A DNA stretch of 64,000 nucleotides from Sphingomonas sp. Ag1 (lineage in GTDB: Bacteria > Pseudomonadota > Alphaproteobacteria > Sphingomonadales > Sphingomonadaceae), in NCBI RefSeq assembly GCF_000980895.1, contig NZ_LAZX01000086.1, forward strand, positions 1-64,000, read 5' to 3'. Made by a program: the position numbers and the translations under genes. The stretch's first letter is position 1; every line of letters begins with the position of its first letter. Shown here piece after piece: positions 53,750 through 61,101 of the stretch. Below the pieces are notes generated by a model, which was given only the letters and a program-made list of their open reading frames with translations, ran no database searches and was not told the DNA's origin.

Positions 53750-54667
53750 TCAGGCCGCGCGGGTCAGGCTCAGGAACACGTCCTCCAGATCAGCTTCGCG
53801 CGTCGACACATCGACGATGCCGAATCCCGCACCCTGAACCGCCGCCAGCACCTCACCAGCGTTCACCCGGTCCTTGGAATAGGTGATCTCCAGCGTTCGC
53901 TCGCCCTTGAGCACGATCTTCTCGAAACAGGGCGCGCTGGGCACCGCCGTCACGTCGCGCTCCACCGTCACCTCGACCACCTTCTCCTGCGCACGGCTCA
54001 GCAACTGGCGGGTCGGCTCGTTGGCGACGACCTGGCCATGGTTGATGATCGCGATCCGATCGCACAATTCCTCGGCTTCCTCGAGGTAATGGGTCGTCAG
54101 CACCACCGTCACGCCACCGGCGTTCAATTCGCGCACATAGGCCCATAATTGCTGGCGCAGCTCGATATCGACGCCAGCGGTCGGCTCGTCGAGCACCAGC
54201 ACCGGCGGCGAATGGACCATGGCCTTGGCCACCATCAGCCGCCGCTTCATGCCCCCCGACAGGGTGCGGGCATAAGCCTTGGCCTTGTCCTCCAGATGCA
54301 CCGCGCGCAGCAATTCCATCGATCGCCGCTCCCGCTTCGGGATGCCGTACAGCCCGGCCTGGATCTCCAGCGTCTCGAGCGGCGTGAAGAACGGATCGAA
54401 CAGGATCTCCTGGTTCACGATCCCGATCGACGCCTTGGCGTTGCGCGGCTGCGCATCGATGTCGAAGCCCCAGATCGATGCCGTGCCGCTGGTCCTGTTC
54501 ACCAGCCCGGCCAGAATGTTGATCAGCGTCGATTTGCCCGCGCCATTTGGCCCCAGCAGGCCAAAGATCGTGCCCTGCGGCACGTCGAAACTGACCCCGT
54601 CGAGCGCGCGCTTCCCCCCCTGATAGGTCTTGCAAAGATCCCGTATGGCGATGGCAGCGTCGGTCAT
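53750..54667 (-). CDS. ABC transporter ATP-binding protein (ABC-2/YadG-like)
   Basis: The product is 305 aa from ATG 54667. The ATPase has GLLGPNGAGKSTLINILAGL, QEILFDPFFTPLETLEIQAGLYG, LSGGMKRRLMVAKAMVHSPPVLVLDEPTAGVD and TTHYLEEAEELCDRIAII. The C-terminal part (VTVERDVTAVPSAPCFEKIVLKGERTLEITYSK) is the usual ABC-2 tail. It is of the YadG/NodI type, which works with a separate ABC-2 permease, but no permease is adjacent on either side. Its 3' neighbour is the convergent DUF808 gene. Confidence 0.9.
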   Translation of the reverse strand: MTDAAIAIRDLCKTYQGGKRALDGVSFDVPQGTIFGLLGPNGAGKSTLINILAGLVNRTSGTASIWGFDIDAQPRNAKASIGIVNQEILFDPFFTPLETLEIQAGLYGIPKRERRSMELLRAVHLEDKAKAYARTLSGGMKRRLMVAKAMVHSPPVLVLDEPTAGVDIELRQQLWAYVRELNAGGVTVVLTTHYLEEAEELCDRIAIINHGQVVANEPTRQLLSRAQEKVVEVTVERDVTAVPSAPCFEKIVLKGERTLEITYSKDRVNAGEVLAAVQGAGFGIVDVSTREADLEDVFLSLTRAA

Positions 54668-54749
54668 GGCGGCGATCGTTACGCCCGCCCGCACGCGAAT
54701 GCTAGGCAGGTGATTGCTAGCGCGGCGCGGCCTTGCTAACGCGGGCGCC

Positions 54750-54980
54750 ATGTTGCCGCCGCCCCAGATCAGCCGAGTTTCGCACCACCGCGTCGCCTGT
54801 GACGGCGCGCATGACGGGATCCCCGCCGCGCTGGGCCACCCGCGCGTGTGGCTGGAAATCTCGGAACTCGGCTATGTCGACTGCGGCTATTGCGATCGCC
54901 GCTTCGTGCTGATCGGCGGCCCGGCCGATGGCGTCGACCCGGCCACCCTTCCCGACCACGGCGACGGCGCCGGGCGCTAA
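54750..54980 (+). CDS. Zinc-finger domain protein (CHCC/NDUFS6-like)
   Basis: A 76-aa protein from ATG 54750. The zf-CHCC pattern is VACDG....HPRVWLEISELGYVDCGYCDRRFVLIGG, with C, H and the pair CxxC as metal ligands. Small proteins of this type are related to the zinc subunit of complex I (NDUFS6) but stand alone in many alphaproteobacteria. It is divergent from the ABC ATPase, with 82 nt between starts. Confidence 0.9.
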   Translation: MLPPPQISRVSHHRVACDGAHDGIPAALGHPRVWLEISELGYVDCGYCDRRFVLIGGPADGVDPATLPDHGDGAGR

Positions 54981-55342
54981 GTCGCCTCCTGACGCGACAG
55001 CACGCAAACCTGCTCGATCGCGTCACCGCCCCCTCGGGCGCCTGAACATCCCACCACCGGTACGCAGCCGCGGCACTTGCGGCTGCGTCAGATCAGCGGA
55101 ACGAACAGCCCATTGGCGCCGCACCACCGGGCGTGAGCGCCGACACGCGCCTCCCGGCCATCACGCCAGCGCCTTGACGCGAGTCCTACCGGGCTGACGC
55201 CACCCCTTCCTCGATCCGGCAAGTCAGCGCAGCCGCCGAACAGCGCCGTTGCGTCACCTTGGGCCACGCGCGCCTCCAGCCATACCTCGCCAACGCAACC
55301 CCAGCTCGTCACCCCGCTGAGGATTGCTAACGCACGCCAATG
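54981..55342. other. Intergenic region left of the DnaA-box cluster
   Basis: The region is GC-rich with no coding signal on either strand that I can support. It has the motif TTGCTAACGC at about 55325, which also occurs near 54733; a related ATTGCTAGCGC lies at about 54713. No obvious AT-rich unwinding stretch is visible. Confidence 0.5.
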
Positions 55343-55496
55343 TTATCCACAGCCAGTCCACAGCTAATCCACACGCTGCCCACACCCTTCCCACGGCCTG
55401 TCCACAACCTGCTCACAACTTATCCACAGCTCGCCCACAGATTGTCCGCAGCTTGTTCCGGCCGCCCCCACAGCTTTGCCCACAACTTTATCCACA
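55343..55496 (+). other. DnaA-box cluster (candidate oriC or DnaA-titration site)
   Basis: Three perfect TTATCCACA boxes occur at 55343-55351, 55420-55428 and 55488-55496, all in one orientation. An 8/9 match TAATCCACA lies at 55365-55373. Partial matches fill the gaps: CAGTCCACA 55354, CTGCCCACA 55376, CTGTCCACA 55398, CTGCTCACA 55409, TCGCCCACA 55431, TTGTCCGCA 55442, TTGCCCACA 55476. This density is characteristic of bacterial replication origins or DnaA-binding reservoirs. No AT-rich element is obvious. The cluster ends 38 nt before tldD. Confidence 0.75.
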
Positions 55497-55534
55497 GCCT
55501 TTCCGCGACGCCCCCCGCGCCCTACATTCCCATC

Positions 55535-56959
55535 ATGACCGCTATCGATCCCCGCTCGTTCCTGTACCGCGACTCGCTGGATCCGGAGGCCGCGCTGTCG
55601 CTCACCGCGGGCGCTCTCTCGCGCGCCGACGACGGGGAGCTGTTCCTGCAATATCGCAAGTCGGAGGCGTTCGGCTTCGACGATGGCCGGCTCAAGACCG
55701 CCAGCTACGACACCCATTCCGGCTTCGGCCTGCGCGCCGTCTCGGGTGAGATGACGGCCTTCGCCCACGCCAGCGAACTGTCCGAGGCAGCGATCAAGCG
55801 CGCGGCGGAAACGATGCAGCTGATCGATCCCTCGACCAGCGCGAAGGCGCCGCCGCCCACCGGCACCAATCAGCGGCTCTACACCGATGGCGATCCGCTC
55901 GATCTCGTCCCCTTCGCCGACAAGGTGAACCTGTGCCAGACGATCGACGCCGCCGCCCGTGCGCGCGATCCGCGAGTCGCGCAGGTATCGGTCGGCCTGT
56001 CAGGCACGTGGAGCGTGGTGGAAATCGTCCGCCCCGACGGCTTCGTCGCTAATGACGTTCGCCCGCTCGTCCGCCTCAACGTCTCGATCGTCGTGGAGCA
56101 GAACGGCCGCCGCGAAACCGGCACCTTCGGGATCGGCGGGCGCTATCTCTACGATTCGCTGCTCGATCCGGCGACCTGGAACCGGGCGATTGACGAGGCA
56201 TTGGCGCAGGCGCTGGTGAACCTTGAATCGGTTGCGGCTCCGGCGGGCGAGTTCACCGTGCTGTTCGGCCCCGGCTGGCCCGGCATCCTCCTGCACGAGG
56301 CGATCGGCCACGGGCTTGAGGGCGATTTCAACCGCAAGGGCACCAGCGCCTTCTCGGGCCGCATCGGCGAACAGGTCGCGGCGCGCGGCGTCACCGTGGT
56401 CGACGATGGCTCGATCCGCGATCGCCGCGGCTCGCTGACGATCGACGACGAAGGCACGCCGACTCGCGAGACGATCCTGATCGAGGACGGCTTCCTGAAA
56501 GGTTACATGCAGGATCGCCTCAACGCGCGCCTGATGGGCGTGGAGGCGACCGGCAACGGCCGCCGCGAAAGCTTCGCGCACGCCCCCATGCCGCGCATGA
56601 CCAACACCTTCATGAAGGGCGGCAACGACGATCCGGCCGAGCTGCTCTCCCGCGTGAAGAACGGCATCTATGCCAAGTCGTTCGGCGGCGGTCAGGTCGA
56701 CATCGTCTCGGGCAAGTTCGTCTTCTCCTGCACCGAGGCTTATAAGGTGGAGAACGGCAAGATCGGCGCCCCCATCAAAGGCGCGACGCTGATCGGCGAT
56801 GGCCCGACCGTGCTGACGAAGGTGCTTGGCGTCGGCAACGATTTCGCGCTCGACGAAGGGATCGGCATGTGCGGCAAGGGCGGGCAGAGCGTGCCGGCCG
56901 GCGTTGGTCAGCCGACGTTGCTGGTGGGCGGCCTGACTGTCGGCGGCACCGCCGCCTGA
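55535..56959 (+). CDS. tldD: Metalloprotease TldD
   Basis: The product is 474 aa from ATG 55535. TldD with PmbA/TldE forms a metalloprotease that acts on unfolded peptides. The zinc site is in LLHEAIGHGLEGDFNRKGTSAFSG (HExxxH). Other marks are QYRKSEAFGFDDGRLKTASYDTHSGFGLRAV, ETILIEDGFLKGYMQDRLNARLMG, PRMTNTFMKGG and FGGGQVDIVSGKFVFSCTEAYKVENGKIG. The partner pmbA is not in the window. The region immediately upstream is full of DnaA boxes; the frame stays open through them, but that part is not coding-like. Confidence 0.97.
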   Translation: MTAIDPRSFLYRDSLDPEAALSLTAGALSRADDGELFLQYRKSEAFGFDDGRLKTASYDTHSGFGLRAVSGEMTAFAHASELSEAAIKRAAETMQLIDPSTSAKAPPPTGTNQRLYTDGDPLDLVPFADKVNLCQTIDAAARARDPRVAQVSVGLSGTWSVVEIVRPDGFVANDVRPLVRLNVSIVVEQNGRRETGTFGIGGRYLYDSLLDPATWNRAIDEALAQALVNLESVAAPAGEFTVLFGPGWPGILLHEAIGHGLEGDFNRKGTSAFSGRIGEQVAARGVTVVDDGSIRDRRGSLTIDDEGTPTRETILIEDGFLKGYMQDRLNARLMGVEATGNGRRESFAHAPMPRMTNTFMKGGNDDPAELLSRVKNGIYAKSFGGGQVDIVSGKFVFSCTEAYKVENGKIGAPIKGATLIGDGPTVLTKVLGVGNDFALDEGIGMCGKGGQSVPAGVGQPTLLVGGLTVGGTAA

Positions 56960-57014
56960 CGCGTTCGCGCACGATAACCGCCATGGCGCCCGCGCGCGAT
57001 GGCGGGGGTCGGGC

Positions 57015-57341
57015 CTAGCTGTTGCTCAGCGCCACGATGTGATCGAACACCGCCGGGTGCAGCGGCTTGGTGAAGGCGCAGCCGTAGCGATATTTGTCGC
57101 GCCACGCGACCACCGCCTCCAGCCCGGCCAGCCCCGGCAGCGTCAGCCACACGGTCGTGCCCGGCCACAGCGTGAAGCTGGTCTGCGCGCGGAAACCGGT
57201 GGTGGACAGGTCGACCACCTCGATCTCGAATCGGGTCGTGCCGCGATCACGCAGATGCGCGCGCATCTTCACCGCCTTGCGCAGCGCGCCGCGATTCTCA
57301 TCGCCCTCACCCGGGCCGGGAAGTGGGATGGCGTGGTCCAT
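57015..57341 (-). CDS. PilZ domain protein
   Basis: A 108-aa protein with a PilZ-type fold: RKAVKMRAHLRDRGTTRFEIEVVDLSTTGFRAQTSFTLWPGTTVWLTLPGLAGLEAVVAWRDKYRYGCAF. The conserved (D/N)xSxxG is present as DLSTTG, and an RxxxR-like arginine set lies before it (LRKAVKMRAHLR), so cyclic di-GMP binding is possible but not certain. It converges on tldD and is 23 nt downstream of crtZ. Confidence 0.85.
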   Translation of the reverse strand: MDHAIPLPGPGEGDENRGALRKAVKMRAHLRDRGTTRFEIEVVDLSTTGFRAQTSFTLWPGTTVWLTLPGLAGLEAVVAWRDKYRYGCAFTKPLHPAVFDHIVALSNS

Positions 57342-57364
57342 GGCGCCCTTATCCCCTGCGAAGG

Positions 57365-57886
57365 TTACTTTTCGGCAAACGTCCGATCCGCACCGGCCGG
57401 GGCACGCACCCCCGCCCGCCCGCGCCGCTTAAGCTCGGCTTTCAGATCCTCCGGCTTGGGCGCCACGAGGAAGCCGAAGCTGACCGTGCCTTCCTTGGTG
57501 TTCACCACATGGTGCAGCCGGTGCGCCTGCACGATCCGCTTCATGTAGCTGGATTTGGGCAGGTAGCGCGTGCGCACCCGCTCATGAACGATGATGTCGT
57601 GGAACCCGAAATAGATCGCGCCATAGGCAGCGATCCCCGCGCCGATCCAGGCATAGCCTTCCCACCAGCCGCCCTGCACGCCGCCATAGATCAGCACGAT
57701 CGAGGGGATGGCGAAGATCGCACCGTACAGGTCGTTCAATTCGAACCGTCCGGTGCGCGGCCGATGGTGGCTTTCGTGCAGGAACCAGCCCGGCCCATGC
57801 ATCACCCAGCGGTGCATGACATAGGCGAAAACCTCCATCCCGGCAACGGTGAGGAAGAACAGGAGAAGGCCGGACCAGATCGACAT
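57365..57886 (-). CDS. crtZ: Beta-carotene hydroxylase (fatty-acid-hydroxylase-type)
   Basis: This di-iron membrane hydroxylase of 173 aa adds the 3-hydroxyl of carotenoids such as zeaxanthin, in keeping with the yellow pigments of sphingomonads. The histidine clusters are HRWVMHG (H25, H30), HESHH (H37-H41), HDIIVHERV and HRLHH. Three or four hydrophobic segments surround them. The C-terminal tail is Lys/Arg-rich. ATG 57886 gives the correct length; upstream sequence is lysK's opposite strand. It is divergent from lysK by 51 nt. Confidence 0.93.
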   Translation of the reverse strand: MSIWSGLLLFFLTVAGMEVFAYVMHRWVMHGPGWFLHESHHRPRTGRFELNDLYGAIFAIPSIVLIYGGVQGGWWEGYAWIGAGIAAYGAIYFGFHDIIVHERVRTRYLPKSSYMKRIVQAHRLHHVVNTKEGTVSFGFLVAPKPEDLKAELKRRGRAGVRAPAGADRTFAEK

Positions 57887-57937
57887 GCGTTGCCCATATA
57901 GCCATCGCGCGCCCGCGTCGCTACGTCGCACCGCGTT

Positions 57938-59527
57938 ATGACAGACGCATACGATCCCGAACGGCGCGCCGCAGCGCTCGAGTCCAAGGCCTGGCCCTAT
58001 GAGGAAGCGCGAAAGCTTCTGAAGCGCTGGCCCGAAGGCAAGCCGAACGGGCAACCGATGCTGTTCGAAACCGGCTACGGCCCGTCGGGCCTGCCGCACA
58101 TCGGCACGTTTCAGGAAGTGCTGCGCACCACCATGGTCCGCCGCGCCTATGAGGAAATGACCGGCCGCCCGACCCGGCTGGTGGCGTTCAGCGACGACAT
58201 GGACGGCCTGCGCAAGGTGCCGGACAATGTGCCCAACAAGGAATTGCTGGAGGCGAACCTCGGCAAGCCGCTGTCGCGCGTCCCCGATCCCTTCGGCAAG
58301 TTCGACAGCTTCGCCGCGCACAACAACGCCATGCTGCGCGACTTCCTCGATCGCTTCGGCTTCGATTACGAATTCGTCTCGTCGACCGACTATTACACCT
58401 CCGGCCGCTTCGACGAGAAGCTGCGCGACGTCCTGCGCAACTATGACAAGATCATGGCCGTCATGCTGCCGACGCTGCGTGCCGAGCGGCAGGCGACCTA
58501 TTCCCCCGTCCTGCCGATCAGCCCCACGTCCGGCATCGTGCTCCAGGTCCCGGTTGAGGTGGTCGATGCCGAAGCCGGAATCATCCGCTTCGAGGATGAA
58601 GGCAAGGTCGTCGAACAGTCGATCCTCGGCGGCAAGGCGAAGCTTCAGTGGAAGCCCGACTGGGGCATGCGCTGGGCCGCGCTCGGCGTCGATTACGAGA
58701 TGTACGGCAAGGATCTGATCGATTCCGGCATCCTCGGCGGCAAGATCGCGCAGATCCTCGGCGGCCGTAAGCCGGAGGGGCTGATCTACGAGCTGTTCCT
58801 CGACGCCAAGGGGGAGAAGATCTCCAAGTCGAAGGGTAATGGCCTCTCGATCGAGGAATGGCTGACCTACGGCCCTGACGAAAGCCTCGCCTTCTACATC
58901 TATCGCGAACCCAAGAAGGCGAAGTCGCTTCACCTCGGCCTGATCCCGCGCGCGGTGGACGATTACTGGCAGTTCCGCGCCAATTATCCGGCGCAGGGCT
59001 GGAAGGAGAAGCACGGCAACCCGGTCCACCACGTCCACACCGGCAACGTGCCGGCGGCAACGCTCCCGGTCACCTTCGGGCTGCTGCTCAACCTCGTCGG
59101 CGTGATGGGCGAAGGCGCCACCAAGGAGCAGGTCTGGGGCTATCTCGGCAATTACCTCGCCGATGCGAACGCCGCCGCGCATCCCGAACTCGATCGGATG
59201 ATCGGCTATGCCCTCGCCTATCACCGCGACTTCATCGCCCCCACGCTGAAGCGCCGCGCGCCCGAGGGCGTCGAGGTGGCCGCACTCGAGCGGCTCGATG
59301 CCGATCTCGCCACGCTGGGCGAGGATGCCTCGGCCGAGGATATTCAGAACGCCGTCTATGAAATCGGCAAGACCGGCGGCTTCGCCGAGCTGCGCGATTG
59401 GTTCAAGGCGCTGTACGAAACGCTGCTCGGCTCCAGCCAAGGCCCGCGCATGGGCAGCTTCATCAAGCTCTACGGTGTCGCCAACACCCGCCGCCTGATC
59501 GCCGAGGCGCTCGCCGCGGCCAAGTGA
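57938..59527 (+). CDS. lysK: Class I lysyl-tRNA synthetase
   Basis: The product is 529 aa. This is the archaeal-type class I enzyme that charges tRNA-Lys, used by many alphaproteobacteria in place of class II LysS. The HIGH-type motif is in FETGYGPSGLPHIGTFQEV and the KMSKS-type motif is KISKSKGNGLS. Other marks are RLVAFSDDMDGLRKVP and WGMRWAALGVDYEMYGKDL. It is preceded directly by a short divergent region shared with crtZ and followed by a hairpin. Confidence 0.97.
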   Translation: MTDAYDPERRAAALESKAWPYEEARKLLKRWPEGKPNGQPMLFETGYGPSGLPHIGTFQEVLRTTMVRRAYEEMTGRPTRLVAFSDDMDGLRKVPDNVPNKELLEANLGKPLSRVPDPFGKFDSFAAHNNAMLRDFLDRFGFDYEFVSSTDYYTSGRFDEKLRDVLRNYDKIMAVMLPTLRAERQATYSPVLPISPTSGIVLQVPVEVVDAEAGIIRFEDEGKVVEQSILGGKAKLQWKPDWGMRWAALGVDYEMYGKDLIDSGILGGKIAQILGGRKPEGLIYELFLDAKGEKISKSKGNGLSIEEWLTYGPDESLAFYIYREPKKAKSLHLGLIPRAVDDYWQFRANYPAQGWKEKHGNPVHHVHTGNVPAATLPVTFGLLLNLVGVMGEGATKEQVWGYLGNYLADANAAAHPELDRMIGYALAYHRDFIAPTLKRRAPEGVEVAALERLDADLATLGEDASAEDIQNAVYEIGKTGGFAELRDWFKALYETLLGSSQGPRMGSFIKLYGVANTRRLIAEALAAAK

Positions 59528-59535
59528 TACCGGCA

Positions 59536-59576
59536 GCCGGCGCCAATCTCCCACATAGCGGGAGGTTGGCGCCGGC
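59536..59576. repeat. Long inverted repeat after lysK
   Basis: GCCGGCGCCAATCTCCC (59536-59552), loop ACATAGC, and GGGAGGTTGGCGCCGGC (59560-59576) give a 17-bp stem with one G-U pair. It has no T-run, so it is not a standard terminator. Its core CTCCC..GGGAG resembles the palindrome between rpoB and rpoC. Confidence 0.75.
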
Positions 59577-59602
59577 GGCGCCGATCCGCTACCCTCACGA
59601 CC

Positions 59603-60193
59603 ATGTGCAACGAGGCCGCCCGCCGCATCGCCATCGGCGAATTGCGCAACGACTGGGGCGAGACGCGAATCCCGCTCGTCTTCCCCGAAGGTGTGCCCAA
59701 CATGGCGCCGCTCGACAGCTTCCGCATCACCGATCCGACGATCATCATCCGCGGCGTCAACGGCCGCGCGGACGAGGCGGAATGCGTCACCCGCCGCTGG
59801 AGCTGGCCCGGCACCGGCGGTCGCCCGGTGTACAATTTCCGCTCCGACGGCCGCGATCTGCGCTCCGGCCGCTGCCTGATCCCGGTCGACAGCTTCTTCG
59901 AATTCACCAAGCCCGCCGATCCCAAGGCGAAGCGCAAGGACAAATGGGCCTTTCGCCTCGCGGGCCACGACTGGTTCTGCATCGCCGGCCTGTGCCGCAA
60001 GGACGCAAGCGTCGGTGAGGCCTTCACCATGCTCACCTGCGAGCCCGGCCCCGACGTCGCCCCGTATCATTCGCGCCAGGTCGTGGTGCTCGGCCGCGAC
60101 GCCTGGGCGGCATGGCTCGACCCTTCCGTCCCCTCCGCCGATCTGTGCCGGCCACTCCCCGCCGGCAGCCTCACCGTAACGCCCGCGCGATAA
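59603..60193 (+). CDS. SRAP domain protein (divergent YedK/HMCES family)
   Basis: A 196-aa protein of the SOS response-associated peptidase family; better-known members crosslink to abasic sites in single-stranded DNA through C2. Here C2 is kept (MCNEAARRIAIG) but the usual MCGR is changed. YNFRSDGRDLRSGRCLIPVDSFFEF keeps Asn and the glutamate loop. The usual histidine box before RMP is altered to PYHSRQVVVLG. It follows lysK by 75 nt and contains no SOS box that I can identify. Confidence 0.88.
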   Translation: MCNEAARRIAIGELRNDWGETRIPLVFPEGVPNMAPLDSFRITDPTIIIRGVNGRADEAECVTRRWSWPGTGGRPVYNFRSDGRDLRSGRCLIPVDSFFEFTKPADPKAKRKDKWAFRLAGHDWFCIAGLCRKDASVGEAFTMLTCEPGPDVAPYHSRQVVVLGRDAWAAWLDPSVPSADLCRPLPAGSLTVTPAR

Positions 60194-60199
60194 TTCGCG

Positions 60200-61033
60200 T
60201 TACGTCGCCAGGATCGTCGCCGCCCCGGCCAGGATCATGCCTACCGCCACCCCGCGCTGCCACGACACCCGCTCGCCCAGCGCGAAGATCGCGATTCCCA
60301 TTGCCGTCACCATCCCCGTCTCACGCAGCGCGGCGAGCGGCGCGGTCGGCCCCAGCGCAAAGGCGGTCAGCGCCAGCCCATAAGTGACGATCGACAGCGC
60401 CCCGGCGATCGCCCCCGGCCGCCACTGGCTACTGGCCGAGCGGAACACCCGGCCCCGCGTCGCCACCCCGAACATCACCGGCGTCACCGCGCCCATCATC
60501 ACGAACAGCCAGGCGATATAGCCCATCGTGGTCGGCGCCGCGCGCACGCCCCAGGCATCGATCACCGTATAGGTCGCGATCATCGCGCCCGTGAGCAGCG
60601 ACCAGCCAAGCGACGTGCGATCCAGATGCCGCCCGATCACCAGCAGGAACATCGCCCCCGCGATCAGCGCAATGCCAATCAGGTCCCCCGCACTCGCCGG
60701 CTCCCCCAGCAGGCCGATCGTCACGATCGCGGTCAGCACCGGCGCCGTCCCGCGCAGCACCGGATAAGCGGTGGAAAAGTCGGTTCGCTCATAGGCGCGG
60801 ATCAGCGCATACAGGTACACGCCGTGCACCAGCGCACTCGCCGCCAGCCAGCCCCAGGCGCCATCGGGCGGCGTCACGAACGGCAGCACCGGCAGCATGA
60901 TGATTGCGCCCGACCCGTCGGTCAGCGCCCGCGCCGCCGCCTTGTCGCGCCCACCCTTCACGATCCCGTTGACCAGCGCATGGATCGATCCCGAGGCGAT
61001 CATCATCAGCGAGGCGAGCAGCATCGGCGACAT
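60200..61033 (-). CDS. EamA/DMT-family transporter
   Basis: A membrane protein of 277 aa with ten short hydrophobic segments in two repeats, of the drug/metabolite transporter superfamily. Repeat 1 includes AYERTDFSTAYPVLRGTAPVLTAIVTIGLLGEPASAGDLIGIALIAGAMFLLV; repeat 2 includes ALRETGMVTAMGIAIFALGERVSWQRGVAVGMILAGAATIL. The substrate is unknown. It converges on the SRAP gene with 6 nt between stops. Confidence 0.92.
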   Translation of the reverse strand: MSPMLLASLMMIASGSIHALVNGIVKGGRDKAAARALTDGSGAIIMLPVLPFVTPPDGAWGWLAASALVHGVYLYALIRAYERTDFSTAYPVLRGTAPVLTAIVTIGLLGEPASAGDLIGIALIAGAMFLLVIGRHLDRTSLGWSLLTGAMIATYTVIDAWGVRAAPTTMGYIAWLFVMMGAVTPVMFGVATRGRVFRSASSQWRPGAIAGALSIVTYGLALTAFALGPTAPLAALRETGMVTAMGIAIFALGERVSWQRGVAVGMILAGAATILAT

Positions 61034-61101
61034 CGGGCCACATTCTCCGCCGCGCTTATCTCATCCCCCGCCCCGCGCGCTGCTGCGTGTCGGTCAGCCG
61101 C

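Noticed and set aside
55340..55534. N-terminal extension of TldD through the DnaA boxes
   Set aside because: The residues are low-complexity and not in the TldD family; ATG 55535 gives the normal start.
56978..57005. CCGCCAT/ATGGCGG inverted repeat between tldD and the PilZ gene
   Set aside because: Short arms, 14-nt loop, no T-run; common in GC-rich DNA.
57602..60070. Long minus-strand open frame across lysK joined to crtZ
   Set aside because: Only the last 173 codons match CrtZ; the rest is the antisense of lysK.
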